DNA of 56,256 bases, from positions 1-56,256 of the forward strand of contig CALXOF010000014.1 in NCBI GenBank assembly GCA_944389945.1, written 5' to 3'. A model generated the notes under the pieces. That model had not been told where the DNA came from. It made no database searches and saw only the letters and a program-made list of their open reading frames with translations. The translations under genes and the position numbers were made by a program. The first letter of the stretch is position 1. Every line of letters starts with the position of its first letter. Shown here one piece after another: positions 49,801 to 56,164 of the stretch. The DNA is from an uncultured Kiritimatiellota bacterium (GTDB taxonomy: Bacteria > Verrucomicrobiota > Kiritimatiellia > RFP12 > DVOR01).

Positions 49801-52800
49801 GGTGTCGGAGGCCGTGGGCTCGGACGCATCGGCGGCATAGGTGTACCACAGGGCGGAGCCGCCGCCAATGACCTTGACGGGAGAGATCGGAACATTATTG
49901 GCGTCACGGGTGTGGAAGTAGACCACGACCTCATACTGGCCGGCGGGGAGACCCGTGAAGGCGTAGCGCGAAGGGCCATCGGTGGTGCCCTTCATCATCA
50001 AGTCCCCATAGCCGGAATGATACCACGGACCACCGGCATTGACAACGGAGAGCGAGACCCCGGTCTGCGTGGTGCCGTCCTGGCGGCGCGGGTTGGTGAC
50101 GGTGTAGGAAGTGTCCCGAACCGTATTCCAGTTGGCGCCGGCGACCTGATAGCCGTCCATACCATAGAGCGTGGAGGCAGAGAGGGGATCCCAGAAGGTG
50201 TCGAAGGACAGCGACCAGGGATAATCGCCGGAACCAAGACTGAGGTAGAGACCATCCTCGCGAGCCTCAACGGTGAAGTCGAAGCCTTCGAGGACATTGG
50301 TCAGGGTGACCGTGCCGCGCCACACACCGGGGAAGACAAGGTGTCCGTTGGGTTCGGAAGCGATTTCGGCCGCCAGAGCGAGATTCACGGCGGAGAGGTC
50401 GACCGTCAAGTCATTGCCAACGACGAGAGTCTGAATGTTGGCGGGCAGGGTCGGCGCCGTGAGGCCGGTGAGCGCATAGGTGAGCGGCTCGCCCTCGAGG
50501 AGGACGTAGCGGGCGGTGAAGCTCTCGAGCGCCGTGAAGAGCTCTTCGGCCCCGGCCTTGACGGAGAGGGTGGCGCGGGCGGTGAGGGTGGAGGCATCCT
50601 CATCGGCGGCGGCGAAGACATCGGAGGAGCCGTTGGTGCGCGTCCAGGGGGCGTTCGCCGTGAAGAGTTCGGCGGGGGTCTCGCCCTCGCGGATGCGCCA
50701 GGCACCGGTGGTCGTGGCGAGGGCCTTCTCAATCTGCACGTCGCGCAGGGCGGCGGGCCAGATAATCAAATCGTCAAGCTGGAAGGTACCGGCCCCGTTG
50801 GTGTGGTCAGGAACCGAATTGCCACCCAAACCCTTGCCGATTTGGATGCCGGTGTAGGTGTTCTCGAATGTCCCATCGACCTCACCGACCTGCTCGCCGT
50901 CCACATAAAGGCGGATGCGCGTGTCGGTATGGGTGATGAGCACATGGTGCCAAGCGTTGGCGCCGCCGAGTCCAAGGTCGGCCGTCACGAGCGCGTCATA
51001 ATCGGTATTGCCGTTGTTCCGCCGCCAAAGGACGACTTCGTTGGCGGTCTCGCCCGTGGTCAGGAAGAGTGCGCCGGGGCTGGTGAAGCCGGCTTGCACG
51101 CCGGCATGGAGCAGGGTGACCTGAGGCGCCGCCTCGGCGACATTGAGATAGAGGCCCAACGTCCATGCGCCGGAGAAGCTGATGCCCGTCGCATAGGGCG
51201 AGCCGGCGGAGAGCGCCTGACCGTTCTCGGAAGTGACATAGACCGCGTTCTCATTCGTCAGCGCGGTGGCCTCGGAGCCGGTGGAAGCCAGGTTCCCATC
51301 AAAAGCGTAGTGATAACGCGCCTGAGGAAGGTCGTCGGAGTAATCGATGATGGCGCCGACGTTCCAGATGGTGATGGCGGAGCCGTCGACGGTGTAGGAA
51401 CTCTCGGGGGCCGCGTTGCCGTCCGGGCGCTGGAGGGTGAAGGAGGCGTCGGTGTCGGCGCCGAGGACCGTGAAGCTGAAGGGGAAGGTGGCGAAGTCGG
51501 CGAAGTCCTCGCCCAAGACGATGACGTAGGGCTGGGCGTTCGCGCCGCGATTAGGGATGAAGCCCGCGGGGAAGTAGAGGTTGCGGTCGTCGGGGGTGTT
51601 GTAATAGATGGTACCGCCCTCAACGAGGGAGAAGTTCTCCACGGAAGCGTCATCCGCGCCGACCATCGCGGGACGGGCGGAAGCGGCGGTGCCGGCGGCG
51701 GTGAGCGTCACGGAGCCGGCGGAGATTTCGGTGTAGGCCGCGAGGGAAGCTCCGCCTTGGCCGTCGACGGTGCCGCCGGCAACCTCGAGGGAGGCGACCT
51801 TGGTGGTGGACAGGGTGAGCGTGCCACCCTCGGCGCGGAGGGTCGCCACCTGGCCAATCTGCGCCTCGGTGGGGGCGAAGGTGCCGCCGGCCACCGCAAG
51901 GGTGGCATCCGTGGCATTGAGGAAGCTACCCGTGAAGGCGCCTTCGGCGTCGGCCAAAGCCAGACGCGTGGCACCGTTGAAGCCGAAGGAACCCTCACCC
52001 GTGAGCGCACCGATGGTCACGCTCTCGGCGGCGGCCTGGGCGGAGGCGGCCTCGGGCAGATTCACGGTCAGCCCTTCATAGGAAGCCGCGTCAAGAGTGA
52101 GGCCATTTTCGTTGTTGACGGTGATGGTGCCGGAGACGGAGGCCTCATTGAGCGCCGCAACGCCCTCGGTGATTGCGAAGTCGCCCGTGACGGCGGCGCC
52201 GAGCAACGTCATCGTGCCGGTGCCGACCTTGCTCAGCCTCCCTTCGCCCGAGACGGTGATCGACCCGACAAAGGAGATGTCCAGGCCATCGGCAATCTCA
52301 ATCTTCGAGTCCGCCCCCGTCACGCTCAACGACCCCGCGACGTTGCCGGGGTTGGAGGCGTTCGAGAGGATCTGGAGGGCGGCGACACCGCCGCGGCCAC
52401 TCTCGTTCGGGAAGTTGACGGTCAGCGAACGGTCGGTCAGCCCGGGGATGACCATGACGTTGGTGCCCGCGGCCACCGTGGAGCGGCCGTTGGCGGGGTT
52501 GCCCCACCCCGCCGTGCTGCCGGTGGTGAGGGCGCCATTCGCATAGGTATAAGAGGTGGTCGTCCCATTGTCGCCGGTGAGGCGACGCGCGGAGAAGGAG
52601 GAACCACCAGTGGCGTCAACGCTAGAATAAAGGTAAAGTCTATAACCGACCGCCGCGATGGACTCCGGGATGGTCAACGTCAACGTGTGATTGCCCGTGT
52701 CGTCCAAATAGCCCTTCAGATAGGAGGTCTGATTGGTGCTGTCGTTCCAAGGCTCGGCGCAGCTCCAGGTGACAGAACCTTCCGCAACGACACCCGCGCC

Positions 52801-55740
52801 GGCGTTCTCGACGGCGTGGGAATCATAGAACGAAAAGGCCGAAGTGCCGGAACCGCCGGTCGTATTCGTCCAATACGCGCCCCGCATTGGCAACAAACCG
52901 CCGACCTCATCCGTGCCGACGGAACCTTGGCCGGAGTGGAAGTTCACCGCGGCCGCGCCCGCGACGCCGACGGTCTCGTTGATGTCCTCGGTCGCGCGGA
53001 GCGTGCCGCCGTTGAGGGTGATGGCCTGGGCGCAAGCATGGCCGTTGAGGTCGAAGACGCACTCAGGCCCCACCGTGATGGCGCCAGAACCCAAAGAGAC
53101 ACCCGCATAACGCAGAGTCGTAACTTGGCCTTCGGTGCCGGAAAGCGTGACGCCACCGGTGTGAGAGAAGGGCGCAGTCACGGTGACATCCGTCCCCGGC
53201 AAAATCTCAACATGGCCCGCGCCGGTCAGCTCTTGGTCGAACGTGATGGCAGTGTCAGAAGATGCCGCAATAACAAAGGTCGTTCCCTCCGCAAGGTCGA
53301 TGGGCGCCTCGGAGACAAAGGAACGCTCCGTCGCCCGGATGCCCCCCCCCTCAATGGCGATTTCACCCGCGGTAATGGTCTCAGTCGACGCCATCACCAA
53401 CGTCGCGTCTTCCGTGCCGACCAGAGTCAGCGCGTCCACCATCACTGCGGTGTCCACATTCAGCGAAACCGTCCCCTCAAAGGCCAGCTCCACCGAGTCC
53501 GCCTCGGTCAGCGCCGAAAGCGCCTTCTGTGTGGTGCCATTGGAGACCATCAACGCCGAAGCCTCGACATCCGCATTGATGGTGCCTTCCCAATGCGTCG
53601 GCTCCGGCTCCGTGCTCACCTCCACAATTTGAACCGCGGCGATGTTGCCGCGACCACCCGAGGTGTGCGTGGCGGTCAGTTTCAGCGTCTCGTCGGAGAG
53701 GCCGGCGATGCGCATCACCGTGACGCCCAACGCCACTTGACGCGGATCCTGCCCCGTCGCCCACACGCCATTGGCAGGGGCATCGACAATCGTCGCGGCC
53801 TCTTGATCCGCCGCCATGGTGTAATAGGCCCCATCGTTGACCTGAACCGCAGCGTTGTGGAAGTAGTCCACGCCATCGTTGTAGTTCGATGCCATATAAA
53901 TATAGGCATCATAAGCCGCATACGGAATCCCCTCGATTTGGACATAGGGATCCACCGCATTGCCACCGCCGCCATCCATCAGGACCGTCTTCAGCAACGG
54001 ATTGTACTCGCTGTTCGCAAACGTTTCGAAGCCCTTGCCAAAGTAGGAAACCGTCAGCGGATTGCCCACCGTATCCGTCACCGACAGACCGGAAGCCACG
54101 CTACCATTGGAAACCGTCGTCAGCGTGTTCCACTGGCTGCCAAGATACTGCACACCCGCGACGCCATAAAGCGTCTCCGCATCCAGGCGGCTCGAATCCG
54201 AGTCGAAGTTGATGTTCAGCGCCCCCAACGGCCGTTCGGGGACGGCCTCGCCAAGGAGGAAGGACATCGCCGGGGCATAATCCTGGTGGCCGGTGACATA
54301 GCACCCAGTGGTGGCGCCGGTTGCGGAAGTGTGGATGGTCAAACTGGCGTTGATGCCGGTCTGGCCCTCAAAAGAATCGCCGACATCAGGCACGATGTCG
54401 CCCAAGAAGTAGAGCGTATAATCCGCCGCCGAGTCAATGGTCGTCTCTTCGGGGAAGGGGAAGAAGGAGGCAACGCGGCCTTGAAGGCCGGTGGGCTGGG
54501 CGGCCTCAGAGACCGCCGCCACCGTACCATCCTTCACCAGAATCACGTGCGTGATGCTCGTGTTAGCGGCATTGCCACCATCCCCCCACTCCACCGAAAT
54601 GCCACGCAACGTCTCCGTCTCGCCCATCGTCTTGCCGGCGGCATTGAGCAGACTTGAAAAGCGCAAGTGCACGCTTGCGGCAGTACTCTGATTGTTCCCC
54701 GAAAGGAGCACATCCGGCGCGGAGGCCACCCAGAGTCCATTGTCAGGATTCGAGCAGGTGGAAGGCAACGCCACACGCGTCTGCGTGGCAAGCTCAGCAA
54801 TCTCCTCATCCGTCAGCGAACGATCGAAAAGGCCAAACTCATCCAGGTAGGTATCTTGATAAGAGGTATAATGACTCGTGGGCACCACAAGCTCGCTCGC
54901 CTTCAGAGCCGATCTGGAGCCTGTACCAGAGCCGAAGGTAATGGCAGACAGTTGCCCCTCAAAGGCCGGGACCGTACCAGGCTCATCATCATTATAGGCC
55001 ACATCGAACCAAGGACGCGTCCACACGGCCTGTTGAACACCGTCCAGATAGAGCGCCATCCCGGCCTGTCCCTCACCATTCGCGTCCGCACGGAACACGA
55101 AGGCATAATGGTGCCACTCGTTGTCAGGAATTGTGACATTGGGATTGTTGTTCTCCCAGCGTTCCGGATTGTTGGGGAACAGTGTAATTTGGTTGTCCTG
55201 CGCGCCAGGATTCACCCAAGCACCAATCCAATAAGAGGCCTCGCCAATACCGAAACTCATTATGGACCGATTGGCACCTCGGCTAGTACTTAAAGTCTCG
55301 AAGGAGTTGCGCTTCATCCAGAAGGAGATGGTGAAGCCCGTGTCCGAGCCGCACCCCAGGCCATCCCGGTTGAAGAGGCCAAAAGAGTTCGCCGCCTTGT
55401 TGACATAGTAGGCACCACCATCGCGGCCGTTCCCAGCGGAATAGGTCAGCGTGGCACCGCTGTTGTGCGCGACGCCGGAGGCGACCGGCACGGCGCGGCC
55501 GCCCGTGCCGGAATCCAAGGGCATCAAATTCCCTGCCGCGTCTGTCCCATCGAAGTGGAAGGCGTGGAGGAGGCGCGTGGGGGTGCCCGACGGCTCCGGC
55601 TCGGGGGTGGGCTCCTCGGCGGCGAGGGGGATGCCGGCGATAAGGCCCGTGAGGGCAAAGACAAAAAAGGACAGGCAGGCGCCGCCACCAGTGGACGCCC
55701 CAAAAAGCTTCCGCAAAATCGTTCTCATTGCGTACCTCAT
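34837..55740 (-). CDS. Giant exported beta-strand-repeat / LamG surface protein (6967 aa)
   Basis: An unbroken frame of 20.9 kb. The signal peptide (about 1-41) ends IPLAA before a Pro/Glu linker. A LamG-like domain covers about 54-325 (FTISFWMKRN, HHYAFVFRAD, LYLDGVQQA) and a second about 1470-1680 (WHHVLITHTD, RLYVDGEQVGEVDG). A degenerate 200-240-residue module that opens with an N-x-F strand and ends like GRGxxAAVQIVE recurs at about 505-705, 928-1126, 1840-2059, 2207-2448, 3162-3370 and 4858-5095. An F5/8-type-C-like part is near 3829-4003. The rest is Gly/Thr-rich, autotransporter-associated beta-strand repeats (GTLTL, TKTGAG). The C-terminus ends ASGRFWMILR with no barrel, PEP-CTERM, LPXTG or dockerin. 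Likely a cell-surface or secreted glycan-binding adhesin. AAAGGTG precedes the first ATG, but a second ATG at 55728 with GAGGT before it is also possible. Confidence 0.93.
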   Translation of the reverse strand: MRYAMRTILRKLFGASTGGGACLSFFVFALTGLIAGIPLAAEEPTPEPEPSGTPTRLLHAFHFDGTDAAGNLMPLDSGTGGRAVPVASGVAHNSGATLTYSAGNGRDGGAYYVNKAANSFGLFNRDGLGCGSDTGFTISFWMKRNSFETLSTSRGANRSIMSFGIGEASYWIGAWVNPGAQDNQITLFPNNPERWENNNPNVTIPDNEWHHYAFVFRADANGEGQAGMALYLDGVQQAVWTRPWFDVAYNDDEPGTVPAFEGQLSAITFGSGTGSRSALKASELVVPTSHYTSYQDTYLDEFGLFDRSLTDEEIAELATQTRVALPSTCSNPDNGLWVASAPDVLLSGNNQSTAASVHLRFSSLLNAAGKTMGETETLRGISVEWGDGGNAANTSITHVILVKDGTVAAVSEAAQPTGLQGRVASFFPFPEETTIDSAADYTLYFLGDIVPDVGDSFEGQTGINASLTIHTSATGATTGCYVTGHQDYAPAMSFLLGEAVPERPLGALNINFDSDSSRLDAETLYGVAGVQYLGSQWNTLTTVSNGSVASGLSVTDTVGNPLTVSYFGKGFETFANSEYNPLLKTVLMDGGGGNAVDPYVQIEGIPYAAYDAYIYMASNYNDGVDYFHNAAVQVNDGAYYTMAADQEAATIVDAPANGVWATGQDPRQVALGVTVMRIAGLSDETLKLTATHTSGGRGNIAAVQIVEVSTEPEPTHWEGTINADVEASALMVSNGTTQKALSALTEADSVELAFEGTVSLNVDTAVMVDALTLVGTEDATLVMASTETITAGEIAIEGGGIRATERSFVSEAPIDLAEGTTFVIAASSDTAITFDQELTGAGHVEILPGTDVTVTAPFSHTGGVTLSGTEGQVTTLRYAGVSLGSGAITVGPECVFDLNGHACAQAITLNGGTLRATEDINETVGVAGAAAVNFHSGQGSVGTDEVGGLLPMRGAYWTNTTGGSGTSAFSFYDSHAVENAGAGVVAEGSVTWSCAEPWNDSTNQTSYLKGYLDDTGNHTLTLTIPESIAAVGYRLYLYSSVDATGGSSFSARRLTGDNGTTTSYTYANGALTTGSTAGWGNPANGRSTVAAGTNVMVIPGLTDRSLTVNFPNESGRGGVAALQILSNASNPGNVAGSLSVTGADSKIEIADGLDISFVGSITVSGEGRLSKVGTGTMTLLGAAVTGDFAITEGVAALNEASVSGTITVNNENGLTLDAASYEGLTVNLPEAASAQAAAESVTIGALTGEGSFGFNGATRLALADAEGAFTGSFLNATDATLAVAGGTFAPTEAQIGQVATLRAEGGTLTLSTTKVASLEVAGGTVDGQGGASLAAYTEISAGSVTLTAAGTAASARPAMVGADDASVENFSLVEGGTIYYNTPDDRNLYFPAGFIPNRGANAQPYVIVLGEDFADFATFPFSFTVLGADTDASFTLQRPDGNAAPESSYTVDGSAITIWNVGAIIDYSDDLPQARYHYAFDGNLASTGSEATALTNENAVYVTSENGQALSAGSPYATGISFSGAWTLGLYLNVAEAAPQVTLLHAGVQAGFTSPGALFLTTGETANEVVLWRRNNGNTDYDALVTADLGLGGANAWHHVLITHTDTRIRLYVDGEQVGEVDGTFENTYTGIQIGKGLGGNSVPDHTNGAGTFQLDDLIIWPAALRDVQIEKALATTTGAWRIREGETPAELFTANAPWTRTNGSSDVFAAADEDASTLTARATLSVKAGAEELFTALESFTARYVLLEGEPLTYALTGLTAPTLPANIQTLVVGNDLTVDLSAVNLALAAEIASEPNGHLVFPGVWRGTVTLTNVLEGFDFTVEAREDGLYLSLGSGDYPWSLSFDTFWDPLSASTLYGMDGYQVAGANWNTVRDTSYTVTNPRRQDGTTQTGVSLSVVNAGGPWYHSGYGDLMMKGTTDGPSRYAFTGLPAGQYEVVVYFHTRDANNVPISPVKVIGGGSALWYTYAADASEPTASDTVPTTGWGDMSYNVVTQGYGAALGKTVLKAPATVGMDGTLTIEVSDTEDPTAGPGLDWQLPSGVTARGFIAGVQVVAIAPMPLYTRTVNGTEDWTSAGAWTKVADGTTVDVPPEGARLMVETTDASILTVSGALPAYDSLTVVGGGSLALSVDGQNLLTDDEYRAIPQGQSHTVTVLDATIDPTQVTAWVSALKYGATATVSATEAGITVSVRLPDAAYPETQPDESESISFNFWDFTRNANAGRLTATDIGAANTDYATLGAYWAQPAASVSGQGITQTVDAIVVANADRANAGAATRTLTGAITFGLYHTYRLGIGRDNQPILAGYANGHSLSGGQGSGGIPYATVNVPEDWDTYTAVIYMSTDSGSPQWLPKRVNGTFYYYEGTTLTTLADTPQATTVGALPDEVKDTTHAWGAPTQDGSLVEGTNMMVIPGLTGDFKLEWWSKPAASGNNVDVTQTQGRVAAFQLIENAPDNLPNLDAVRVYQATLAAGENAWADLAWTINGADVEDAPGAGDAVELTLAGDATLTFDAATTVSSITVYGQGHALRVTDAANATATWHFLNDTILALGADTDILPATIGTNPKRVRYDYAYGQAGQTYTTTSAYETEFAAGFTGNLNLGNGGLIEFSAGDVTVGTINPSNGPTVSTLIFSGDASLTMTGTGNANGLKIANGSVTFRDNARATLSRIHMRCLNASDGTLIVEDNAAITVTGAVNEVSNYNTLQLADWPGTGNLVFRDNARFVATGATMLLTNDGSNQTTTITVEDNAEVRVKGVARRSQSIGVINLNGGRFLIGSDGFRTYSATYSGATLEMHFNGGALGAWQDWTWNGTTAGIVTTVTGDPILETSRGVTLTVAVGSNLFSTALEATVRGEGTVTSALTTLPILTLEGGTFETTVAAQAPSVSLEGGTLALSDVLTVVDGFESHGAGAVRIPVSPSGADGWLAMAEGGLVPNVANVVFTLALDLAGAESLLPYRVPLFMGAFRNNATAACGFAYSGNVNNAVSTATPVYVKGNQGQGLYAQLAGNAVVQPHTQTLNDTPYKLDQSTASVYDYWIFNAETAGGKLTITDGGIGIKDVSFEGLSAVIFASGTEPHTLLQTETLGLSVPVTFDLTAWATALNDWAAGAVNGVPASLCLASGQVSVETTPTFTGWEAPAGVIVSIEQGERGLYLVATSDRLARTVSVNFSTRANPLSSTPAAPGAYAVPVAAWNDLQGLFSSALLYVSDIGGAATVQATRGEGEAAQPTQVSSSATATVTGTAPSLLQVWLNDTAASTLRVANVPFNSYRLALVFSCDIGDAAFATVTVGSDTYAMDAAGYVRKNVTGLGKVAGDTQWGSTTIDTANYFRQGNNVLLTDVITAPSVTVSLPASVYGRLYTGVAAVQVIEVPEPAAAEAANYSLDWADHTEDVLSLADVALDRDGEAAYWESAAGNSLTLSVPEGRDVTLTLPLNFQAARISASGDGALTLQVEQGGGAALAALDADGLADLTVRFPCVGVDFASADGTSRFEAAFDNNGVPYIIADGATLALGADSGIAVSLDGGTSLDRSDGTVTLLVDPASTGTLRRDYPVSSTASWDGTAYKGMTWAFRDATLAVSGNQAYVLPDLLIEAGDDVDLSSKALWFRDNSKTYTYTQTGGLFSVGTAAGDRGFLIGVNTNVPVTLNYTLSGGRFETSQLHSWINGSTLTLNVSGDGVLALANGLGNDANNTGAFSTSGANSRLLVTFTEGGTLEPTSGGLGQRGEGTKTITFTGGAIRFGSGTPAEVDMTMPVTFAGTTDAPTTLDPGKYGTLVLNAANTAESTAAIAVPQGTVALANANGLGNATVTVADGAAFESRGFTGENEASGGARTVPVVAIKLDIPAGVGNSDGTAIQELCLYQGNEKVDWPSGTTISATGNRSAPTWSEGGNEYSNALIDGVTGNSDSGGTWTNPSDGTSGTYTGAAKGNKWYPITNNSGTGSATIDFAGTGRVFDSYTFWCSDQQSRFPSAWTFSVRYEGEEEWTVISNPTGATRPTANTESEKYTVSLKTTGGATELDEVTGTVNFQAGAQCRATRKSGTSGFPYVARIAGTIDLPDSGKDGIRFFLDGEEFAVANVTVNEGNGTVTFGAGGPITVTDVIWDVTKSTGMWADGEAGPWQGGTTFRNGAGVTFPAANGDTKIEVSVRDAPRPDAFSMEGDLDYTFSETEPGDRIDLSAVETTTSTTVDAAEDANDITVRAIALGAATYDVPINTGAANRGISANGSTIRLAGALSADGKTASLVGDGNINVTGTSPHGVWFDGSENPVYLTLSPHAGECQQLSAYAAHLRGEGQVVIAGQVADDGTVSGGTVEFDGTSSTGGNNAFSGTFEIRDGATLDFTMTRGEGGDNPYFLAADGTPLYKNGLVGFTLRNGGTLRFSGHRGFIAGWGQMSNATSNASLWTNQPIVIGYRSALECVYGSGTHWQHTPYGLRFDGDGATLTIDDGSASGLGVDFVRGATLTVAGVGDAGDPADPKVDATPDSETTGLLTEGITATIQTVEGATMRIFGDGGQDDALFLDVHKGSTLRVAADLGSTTPDGENQTDPAPFVKRGPGRMTLEWPEITNLVEVEVEEGTLGGTAALTDVASTITVASGATIEAGLSVTTLTVAPGATLAIDPTGALQLRADTALFTGGQAYLVEALTEPADAAGREPIKVVSWANAPEAVNVAFQPGESLTEAGYGLEVRTDGLYLMPTVTYYRELEGLGEATGNYQLLWDARAWYTSLANVGNRDQAVTFDPQEGVTANVVLLLPEDFSGSIPGILIGLSGPTTFSSIRVARATTVDGETTVETVDSDITYSYNLRRETPPNEGEVKVYEWLTSLVYITPAGPEVALLQALVPSATAYTVDGTSVILYRVAEGRAAINISFAAGTEGTPSWLPAETSPCGPVPYAGVYWNNIAARTGTSLTTSGANHEAYQTDLTVTGLVDDNNNPMRATLAYAYSTSNGFGSVNNRSLNGNARLAAGFLRGAAVAFNAVDDLESPGANTGWTVRVSDIPFTRYDLYLLFAGSDDGAVTYPAIRVKVGNEAWRTYSFVNGWTSTAGNVVTWAGQGYSEQGFVQGLNLLHLRIEGSDSGSIQIAACDSNSTTAVGLAGLQLVALDETDPVYYRFTGSRWGDDSAWLLNGETVGAWTDATAEAPHYARFSDTSSALQVDREVALPFLRFDGVSTLTVTGEPGFLSTGGLDFTDVTSAGTITFAEDVFANPPEVLLGSGLTLEVPEPEAGTLDNAWRWRYGDTAAHSATLRKTKAGSLRLTQSVGHNFEIDNGTLWVTAVTSDTSANYPYTITGGGSFGWAGGNFRVAFNNLPTGDNDPENAFLRVSSGTVTMAAVADSSLPADRKVIVSDGATLQFNNNDRGVNQRPFPNGTFLARDGGIVHYNGSDASNTFKNNAAATQLPSIRLESGMFQQTLWKQSGGTNASVHDVFDFVSSGDSRYYLASADSNAWNHKALNIRSGRIQVTDGMLGIRSNLDNGANSKNSIVLLPYAEMSSNYGDEASTTHGYLDVANGAMLFSHYPIYAGSGGSNNTLVKVGGGVWVQTQNVCQSIGYNGGGNGDGGGTDPYSNIEIREGTFRLNMGDDVLEVPADTAARTITVQGGTRMEGTGTVSDDFDVTIATSATLLSGFPADVTWVPATSQWNGNYPNHFRQTAGRSDTNIPEGGSAVGLLFQGDLTFESGAILEVNLGVDNPLTTTSAGEEATPPSVHFAGTLNVRLTNMPTSIDAPVRLTNFGASPTGLTADGSIICPEAIAIDAEVKLCTEVDAYTEANLTVPEDADATIRNLWLIPSGASHRWTDAAGSWSEAKWHQGDATVQIPDGNATDGGTSANPSNPTSSPTARVESANGVTLTIDDPSNSEVSLPATNTTAFWGVYGLILTGGTGGDITLDQGGSIAAGTPNPSGELFGVDVGAAFWKLGDGDATIESLLRLYGNDTTFTVSGGTLTLQRPILQAADMGAQSDVQLRHPFEIASGAKLILDFTLPEDKDEASTLHEYYRLILGAGLPSDMSADLLVEQTQALDGALTGNGTLSILGSGTTVRLGGTTDSGVNFEVGEGTTLALTGALSGGGAAERTATIAAGGILDLQNENALGSADWTLTLAAGADDEDSTTPAGAIVRTDGDARLRGTVTVTGTGSATLGTYNLAIDDALTVNVPAGATLDLAASNVMTPTGAPEDATFTKTGAGVLDITSGNFELGLPVSIEGGTLRLSASDVSPSPSGDRTIDWNVRNGGTLAFGGNANTFNLDQYGALTVEAGGTLTLTDRAVTINGDTENLPLLDAGSTVSFGNDQLLPSGTSSGVLNFANGGRVGGTVTVVLNVPNDNLPRQAVTLISFGEGNRQGNGEFILGGSNAAAIAAAGYTLHDNGDTVTLEPFGGDILYTWAATGENADSSTDWSGLNWVAKNGTGLVDWPTETDTPPAVILPEASPLTGNANIPAAFRTISWTGEAQTLSGLQVSNNALDEAAGTGGDYTLTGSSALTIDGTLLKTGTGGLTFSRPASVSGTGALTLFGGTVTFGDQTNLAGAAIDLNDATLAFTGDTGVTLSGRLAGNGTGIVRNAGRGTLTVSSLIGETIDRFDIDAGELRLTADYQASDLTPTFDMASGTTLALGGAIVGGEVIKPTFTQESTDFTLRWEGAAGTSTTASPVLGAVSATTFVYQPVSGHLILDPESLPEGAALVLGETVTEPNALRLGAGEGTREAIRLSALTAPMGAVIGVEPTIDLAPGDWATERALTLAMNTRTATCGVTFMGATLTDGTTIRAGLTVEKAEDATENPTLVYIGNSDHNALGTLTAGDGARVEVNGTWAGPAVATVGGTLAGSGRIGAPGTTEDNVEVVSGGTLSATETSGTLLPATLTVQGDLAIHDGASLNVSAAVQDDGTTTVSNVVTDSVTFVGSRVNINVYLDAPADAAVNGKPILAWSSLNGTTAVTGTVYVRDADGNWVESQDYSVTREGNSLVLRRASGRFWMILR

Positions 55741-55751
55741 ATCACACCTTT

Positions 55752-55779
55752 AGCTTATCAAATATAGGCCCTTCTGCAA
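55752..55779 (-). promoter_or_regulatory. Possible promoter of the giant gene
   Basis: The minus strand has TTGCAG (55774-55779), 16 bp and TAAGCT (55752-55757) preceded by TGA. The leader would be very short for a start at 55740 and about 16 nt for the ATG at 55728. Confidence 0.5.
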
Positions 55780-55859
55780 AGTGTTTTTGAGTGGGGCCGC
55801 GTGTTTTCCACAAAGATGGGGGCGCTGGGAGGGGTGTGGAAGGGGTGCCCTGCGGGGCT

Positions 55860-55960
55860 GACACGAAGAGCACGAAGGGCCACGAAGATACACGAAGGAC
55901 TGCCAGTGTATTTTCATCCACAAAGGACGCAAAGGGTCACAAAGGACACAAAGGACGACG
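55860..55960 (+). repeat. CACGAAG and CACAAAGGA runs
   Basis: CACGAAGAGCACGAAGGGC-type units run about every 10-11 bp, followed by ACAAAGGACGCAAAGGGTCA and CAAAGGACACAAAGGACG. It is related to 19197-19234. No gene is supported at 55780-56256. Confidence 0.7.
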
Positions 55961-56056
55961 CTAGGGCGGGCCGTGCGTGCGCGTAAGGCGCACGTCCGGC
56001 CTGGGGGCCTGTAGGGCATGGCGGGCTTCGCACGCCATGCTTTGGGGAAGGGGGAG

Positions 56057-56160
56057 GGGCGGCAGGGCCGCCCCGGAGAGCGGAGAACAGAGCGTGCAGG
56101 CGCGAAGCGACAAACCTTCCACGGCCACGGAGAACAGAACGCCCTGCGGGGCGACGGGTG
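56057..56160 (+). repeat. Hairpin-GAGAAC-hairpin element, copy at the window end
   Basis: The hairpin GGGGCGGCAGGGCCGCCCC, GGAGAACAGAG, GCGTGCAGGCGCGAAGCGAC, AAACCTTCCACGGCCACGG, AGAACAGAACG and CGCCCTGCGGGGCGACGGG appear in the standard order. Confidence 0.78.
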
Positions 56161-56164
56161 GGAT

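Noticed and set aside
35161..54657. A 6498-codon open frame antisense to the giant gene, and long antisense frames over rpoB, rpoC and the autokinase
   Set aside because: The antisense frame is in codon register with the sense gene, so it stays open whenever the sense gene avoids TTA, CTA and TCA codons. That is expected from GC-rich codon use. The products are low-complexity Gly/Asp/Val/Glu chains without domains.
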